From DASQFQ01 sp038327685 (GTDB lineage Bacteria; Actinomycetota; Thermoleophilia; Solirubrobacterales; Solirubrobacteraceae): 54,181 bases of DNA. Of the stretch, positions 52,190-54,181 are shown in pieces. How positions within the stretch are numbered: the stretch's first letter is position 1; every line of letters starts with the position of its first letter. The position numbers were made by a program, and so were the translations under genes. The stretch is from positions 1-54,181 of the forward strand of contig JBBQLH010000015.1 of assembly GCA_038327685.1 (NCBI GenBank), read 5' to 3'. Below the pieces are notes generated by a model, which saw nothing but the letters and a program-made list of their open reading frames with translations, made no database searches and was not told the origin of the DNA.

Positions 52190-52687
52190 TCAGCCGACCG
52201 AGGTGAGATCGGCCGTGATGACCGCTCGCCGGGCGCTGCCGAGCTTCCCGCGGCGCTTGCCGACGCCGATCCGGCGGCCCGCCGGCGACATCAGCACGGC
52301 CCGGTGGGGCGGCGAGGCCATCCACATCTGCACGGCCTTGCGGGCGGTGGCGCGGCCCGGGATCGCGGCGATGTTCTCGCCGACCCAGTGCTTCGCTCCG
52401 GTGTAGCGGCGCACCCGGTCGCCCATGGCGGTCCCGTCGCTGGACGCGTGACTCAGGAAGTCGCGGCGCAGCATGTCGCCGGTGTGCTCGACCGCGGCCT
52501 CCGCGAGCGGGTGGCTCGCCTTCAGCCGCCGCAACCCGTGGCGGGTGCGGATGCGATTGACGAGCCGGATGACCCTCCGTTCGGAACGGTCGAGTTTGCC
52601 GCGGTCCGCCGAGGCCTTGGCGGGCTGCCAGGCCAACACGGCGCAGCAGCAGATGACGACACCGCATGCAAGCAGCGCTGTACGCAT
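52190..52687 (-). CDS. secreted CAP-domain (SCP/PR1-like) protein
   Basis: 165 residues. Signal peptide (about 1-26; LLACGVVICCCAVLAW, then AKASA), then a CAP domain: RVIRLVNRIRTRHGLRRL, AAVEHTGDMLRRDFLSHAS with a cavity His, WVGENIA with Glu, and MWMASPPHRAVLMSPAGRRIGVG. Bacterial CAP proteins such as YkwD are extracellular with poorly known function. The basic pI suggests binding to wall polymers. The ATG at 52687 has GGAGG upstream; open frame beyond it is discounted. The 175-base gap to nth holds this ribosome site and the nth -10 box, nothing else recognised. Confidence 0.87.
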   Translation of the reverse strand: MRTALLACGVVICCCAVLAWQPAKASADRGKLDRSERRVIRLVNRIRTRHGLRRLKASHPLAEAAVEHTGDMLRRDFLSHASSDGTAMGDRVRRYTGAKHWVGENIAAIPGRATARKAVQMWMASPPHRAVLMSPAGRRIGVGKRRGKLGSARRAVITADLTSVG

Positions 52688-52849
52688 TGCTGAATCCTCC
52701 GTTGGATTTCCCCTGTCGACAGGCCCCTGGTTTTCCCCCTGCCGAGCGTCCGAGCCAGAGCCTGCCGCCAACCGCGATCCGTCGCGGCGGCGGACCATAG
52801 CGGGCGCGACGGCGCGATGCCTTTCGAATCAAGACAATCCCGGCGGCCC

Positions 52850-52855
52850 TAGGGT
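52850..52855 (+). promoter_or_regulatory. -10 box (TAGGGT) for a probably leaderless nth transcript
   Basis: TAGGGT ends seven bases before the GTG at 52863, with no Shine-Dalgarno between. Confidence 0.4.
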
Positions 52856-52862
52856 GGCGCGT

Positions 52863-53561
52863 GTGAGCCCCAGTCCGGCGAACGTCCCGCGCGCGCAGTG
52901 GACCCGGCCGCCTTCGCGGCGCGTGCGCACGCTGCGCGACCGGCTGCGCCTCGTCTACGGCCGCCCGCTGGCCCCGCCGCACGGCCACGGGATCGAGGAG
53001 CTGATCCTCACCGTGCTCTCGCAGTCGACCAACGACCGCAACCGCGACGTCGCCTACGGCCGCCTGCGCGCGCGCTTCTCCAGCTGGGAGGAGGTCCGCG
53101 ACGTCCCGGCCGCCGAGGTCGAGGCCGCGATCCAGCCCGGCGGCCTGCACCGCCAGAAGGCGATCCGGATCCAGCAGATCCTGCGCGCGCTGCCGGACCC
53201 GCCGGACCTGGCCTTCCTGCGCGAGGGCACGGTCGAGGAGGCGCGCGCGTACCTGACCGCGCTCCCGGGCGTCGGCCGCAAGACGGCAGCCTGCGTGCTG
53301 CTGTTCGCCTACGGGATGCCCGACGTGCCGGTCGACACCCACGTCTCGCGCGTGGGCACGCGGCTCGGGCTGTTCCGGCCCGGCGCCCCGTTCGAGGAGC
53401 TCCACGACGAGATGCTCGCGCTGACCCCGCGCGGCCAGGGGCTCGAGCTGCACGTCAACCTGCTGCGCCATGGGCGCCGCACGTGCCACGCGCAGCGCCC
53501 GGCCTGCGGGGACTGCGCGCTCTTGCGGATGTGCCCGTACGGGAGGCGTATCAGCGCGTGA
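52863..53561 (+). CDS. nth: endonuclease III-type DNA glycosylase
   Basis: HhH-GPD base-excision glycosylase/AP lyase for oxidised pyrimidines; 232 residues. Helix-hairpin-helix LPGVGRKTAACVLLF with the catalytic Lys, VDTHVSRVGTRLGL with the catalytic Asp, and a C-terminal 4Fe-4S cluster CHAQRPACGDCALLRMC (spacing 6-2-5). ILTVLSQSTNDRN is the early helix with Q-S/T. GTG start with a -10 box seven bases before it. The stop TGA overlaps the next gene's GTG. Confidence 0.93.
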   Translation: MSPSPANVPRAQWTRPPSRRVRTLRDRLRLVYGRPLAPPHGHGIEELILTVLSQSTNDRNRDVAYGRLRARFSSWEEVRDVPAAEVEAAIQPGGLHRQKAIRIQQILRALPDPPDLAFLREGTVEEARAYLTALPGVGRKTAACVLLFAYGMPDVPVDTHVSRVGTRLGLFRPGAPFEELHDEMLALTPRGQGLELHVNLLRHGRRTCHAQRPACGDCALLRMCPYGRRISA

Positions 53562-53992
53562 CGGAGCACGCGCGCGCCGGACAAGCGACCGAGACGTCAC
53601 CGGTCCCTGCCGCCCGCGGCAACGCTCGACCAGGCCGATATCGAGGCGCTCCAGGCCTACGGCAAGGCGCACCGGCTCGCCCAGGCGGGCGCCGACGCCG
53701 CCACCTCGCGCCGGCCAAGCGCGAGGCGATCCTCAAGCTCGCGCTCTCCCAGGTCGGCAAGGTTCGCGACGAGGACCGTGGCGACGGCAAGAAGATCGGC
53801 GCGGAGCAGCTGAAGGAGTTCTACCACGTGGCCTGCCCGAGCTACCACCCTGGCTACGACTACGGCATCGAGCGCGTCGGCAGGTGGGCTGCGCAGACCA
53901 AGGACGACTACTGGGGCTACTACGACTCGCTGTCGGAGACCGGTGTCGGGGCCTACGAGGAGCGGCTGAAGAAGCGCTATGGCCACGCTTGA
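53558..53992 (+). pseudogene. frame-disrupted small gene upstream of dnaK
   Basis: An open frame runs from GTG 53558 (GTGA overlap with nth) to 53992, but GC3 shows it is not coding throughout. From about 53622 to 53695 the GC3-rich frame is a different one, reading TLDQADIEALQAYGKAHRLA. After about 53696 it returns to the first frame with HLAPAKREAILKLALSQVGK and a well-formed 95-residue C-terminus rich in Tyr, Asp and Lys (CPSYHPGYDYGIERVG, DDYWGYYDSL). So one base seems missing near 53692 and one gained before 53622, or translation starts within the second frame. The protein would be about 140 residues, soluble; no family recognised. Confidence 0.55.
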
Positions 53993-54020
53993 GCTGCGCT
54001 AGAATCTCAGCGAGCCCGAC

Positions 54021-54026
54021 TAAGAT
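54021..54026 (+). promoter_or_regulatory. candidate -10 box (TAAGAT) for dnaK
   Basis: TAAGAT lies 33 bases before the dnaK ATG in CGACTAAGATTTG. A similar CGACTAAGCTTGG precedes tRNA-Ala(TGC). GAGGAG at 54044-54049 is the ribosome site. No CIRCE or clear HAIR repeat was seen. Confidence 0.4.
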
Positions 54027-54059
54027 TTGTTCAGTCCACAAGCTGAGGAGCACCTGAGT

Positions 54060-54181
54060 ATGGCCAAGACCATCGGTATCGATCTCGGCACGACGAATTC
54101 GTGCATGGCCGTCCTCGAGGGCGGCGAGCCGACCGTCATCGAGAACGCCGAGGGTGGCCGCACCACGCCGTCCGTCGTCGC
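54060..54181 (+). CDS. dnaK: chaperone DnaK (Hsp70), N-terminal fragment cut by window end
   Basis: The first 40 residues are seen. MAKTIGIDLGTTNSCMAVLE is the DnaK N-terminus with the phosphate-1 loop DLGTTNS, followed by GGEPTVIENAEGGRTTPSVV. ATP-dependent cytosolic chaperone. Its position after nth is not conserved in my memory; grpE and dnaJ would be expected beyond the window. Confidence 0.97.
   Translation, partial: MAKTIGIDLGTTNSCMAVLEGGEPTVIENAEGGRTTPSVV

Noticed and set aside
53993..54059. CIRCE or HAIR operator before dnaK
   Set aside because: No TTAGCACTC-N9-GAGTGCTAA. CTTGAG followed by CTCAG is present but too imperfect for a HAIR call.

Overview
The window is very GC-rich (about 70% or more by eye, third codon positions almost always G or C). 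It uses many GTG and TTG starts and packs genes with 1-4 base overlaps (ATGA, GTGA, CTAG). The gene content fits a high-GC actinobacterium, most likely of the Thermoleophilia/Solirubrobacterales type: an F420-type LLM oxidoreductase, de novo inositol phosphate synthesis beside a CDP-alcohol phosphatidyltransferase, paired acyl-CoA dehydrogenases, and PDH plus BCKDH-like complexes. The lineage is an inference; no rRNA is present.

Layout. 0-1.7 kb: a tyrosine integrase ending 136 bases from the 3' end of tRNA-Ala(CGC), probably the edge of an element lying to the left. 1.8-8.1 kb: a diguanylate cyclase, an acidic small protein, glutamate dehydrogenase, tRNA-Ala(TGC), a CHRD protein, a histone-deacetylase-like hydrolase and an SDR. 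8.1-14.8 kb (minus strand): an acyl-CoA dehydrogenase pair, then an envelope operon (rhomboid, small membrane protein, D-Ala-D-Ala carboxypeptidase, an uncharacterised anchored protein, and a P-loop kinase fused to an LLM oxidoreductase). 14.8-29.9 kb: the metabolic core, with lipA, lipB, two complete sets of 2-oxoacid dehydrogenase E1alpha/E1beta/E2 genes and the shared E3 (lpdA). Set between the PDH genes is a frameshifted GGDEF-EAL-PAS gene. 30.4-33.2 kb: thiamine synthesis, with thiE divergent from a TPP riboswitch and thiO-thiS-thiG; thiamine diphosphate is the cofactor of the neighbouring E1 enzymes. 33.2-41.2 kb: mixed single genes (MFS exporter, SnoaL-like, UPF0157, cupredoxin, argF, RNA methyltransferase, MBL hydrolase, lipase-like hydrolase, quinone reductase). 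41.2-47.6 kb: a branched-chain-type ABC importer in one operon with an acyl-CoA ligase and a 55-residue zinc-ribbon protein. 47.7-52.7 kb: a UDG-like protein, a degenerate glycosyltransferase fused to an intact PHP phosphoesterase, inositol-phosphate synthase, a phosphatidylinositol-synthase-type enzyme and a CAP-domain protein. 52.9-54.2 kb: endonuclease III, a frame-disrupted gene and the start of dnaK.

Most unusual: (1) a roughly 45-base repeat in four copies, three lying inside coding sequence in the same reading frame, with a small hairpin whose stem bases change in compensating pairs; (2) the glycosyltransferase-PHP fusion in a phosphatidylinositol gene cluster, a candidate for the unassigned phosphatidylinositol-phosphate phosphatase step; (3) a 22-base gap between divergent genes that holds two facing -10 boxes sharing two bases and apparently producing leaderless mRNAs; (4) the P-loop kinase/LLM oxidoreductase fusion. 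Several single-base frameshifts (near 22.58, 27.31 and 53.6-53.7 kb) may be real decay or assembly errors; this cannot be decided from one sequence.
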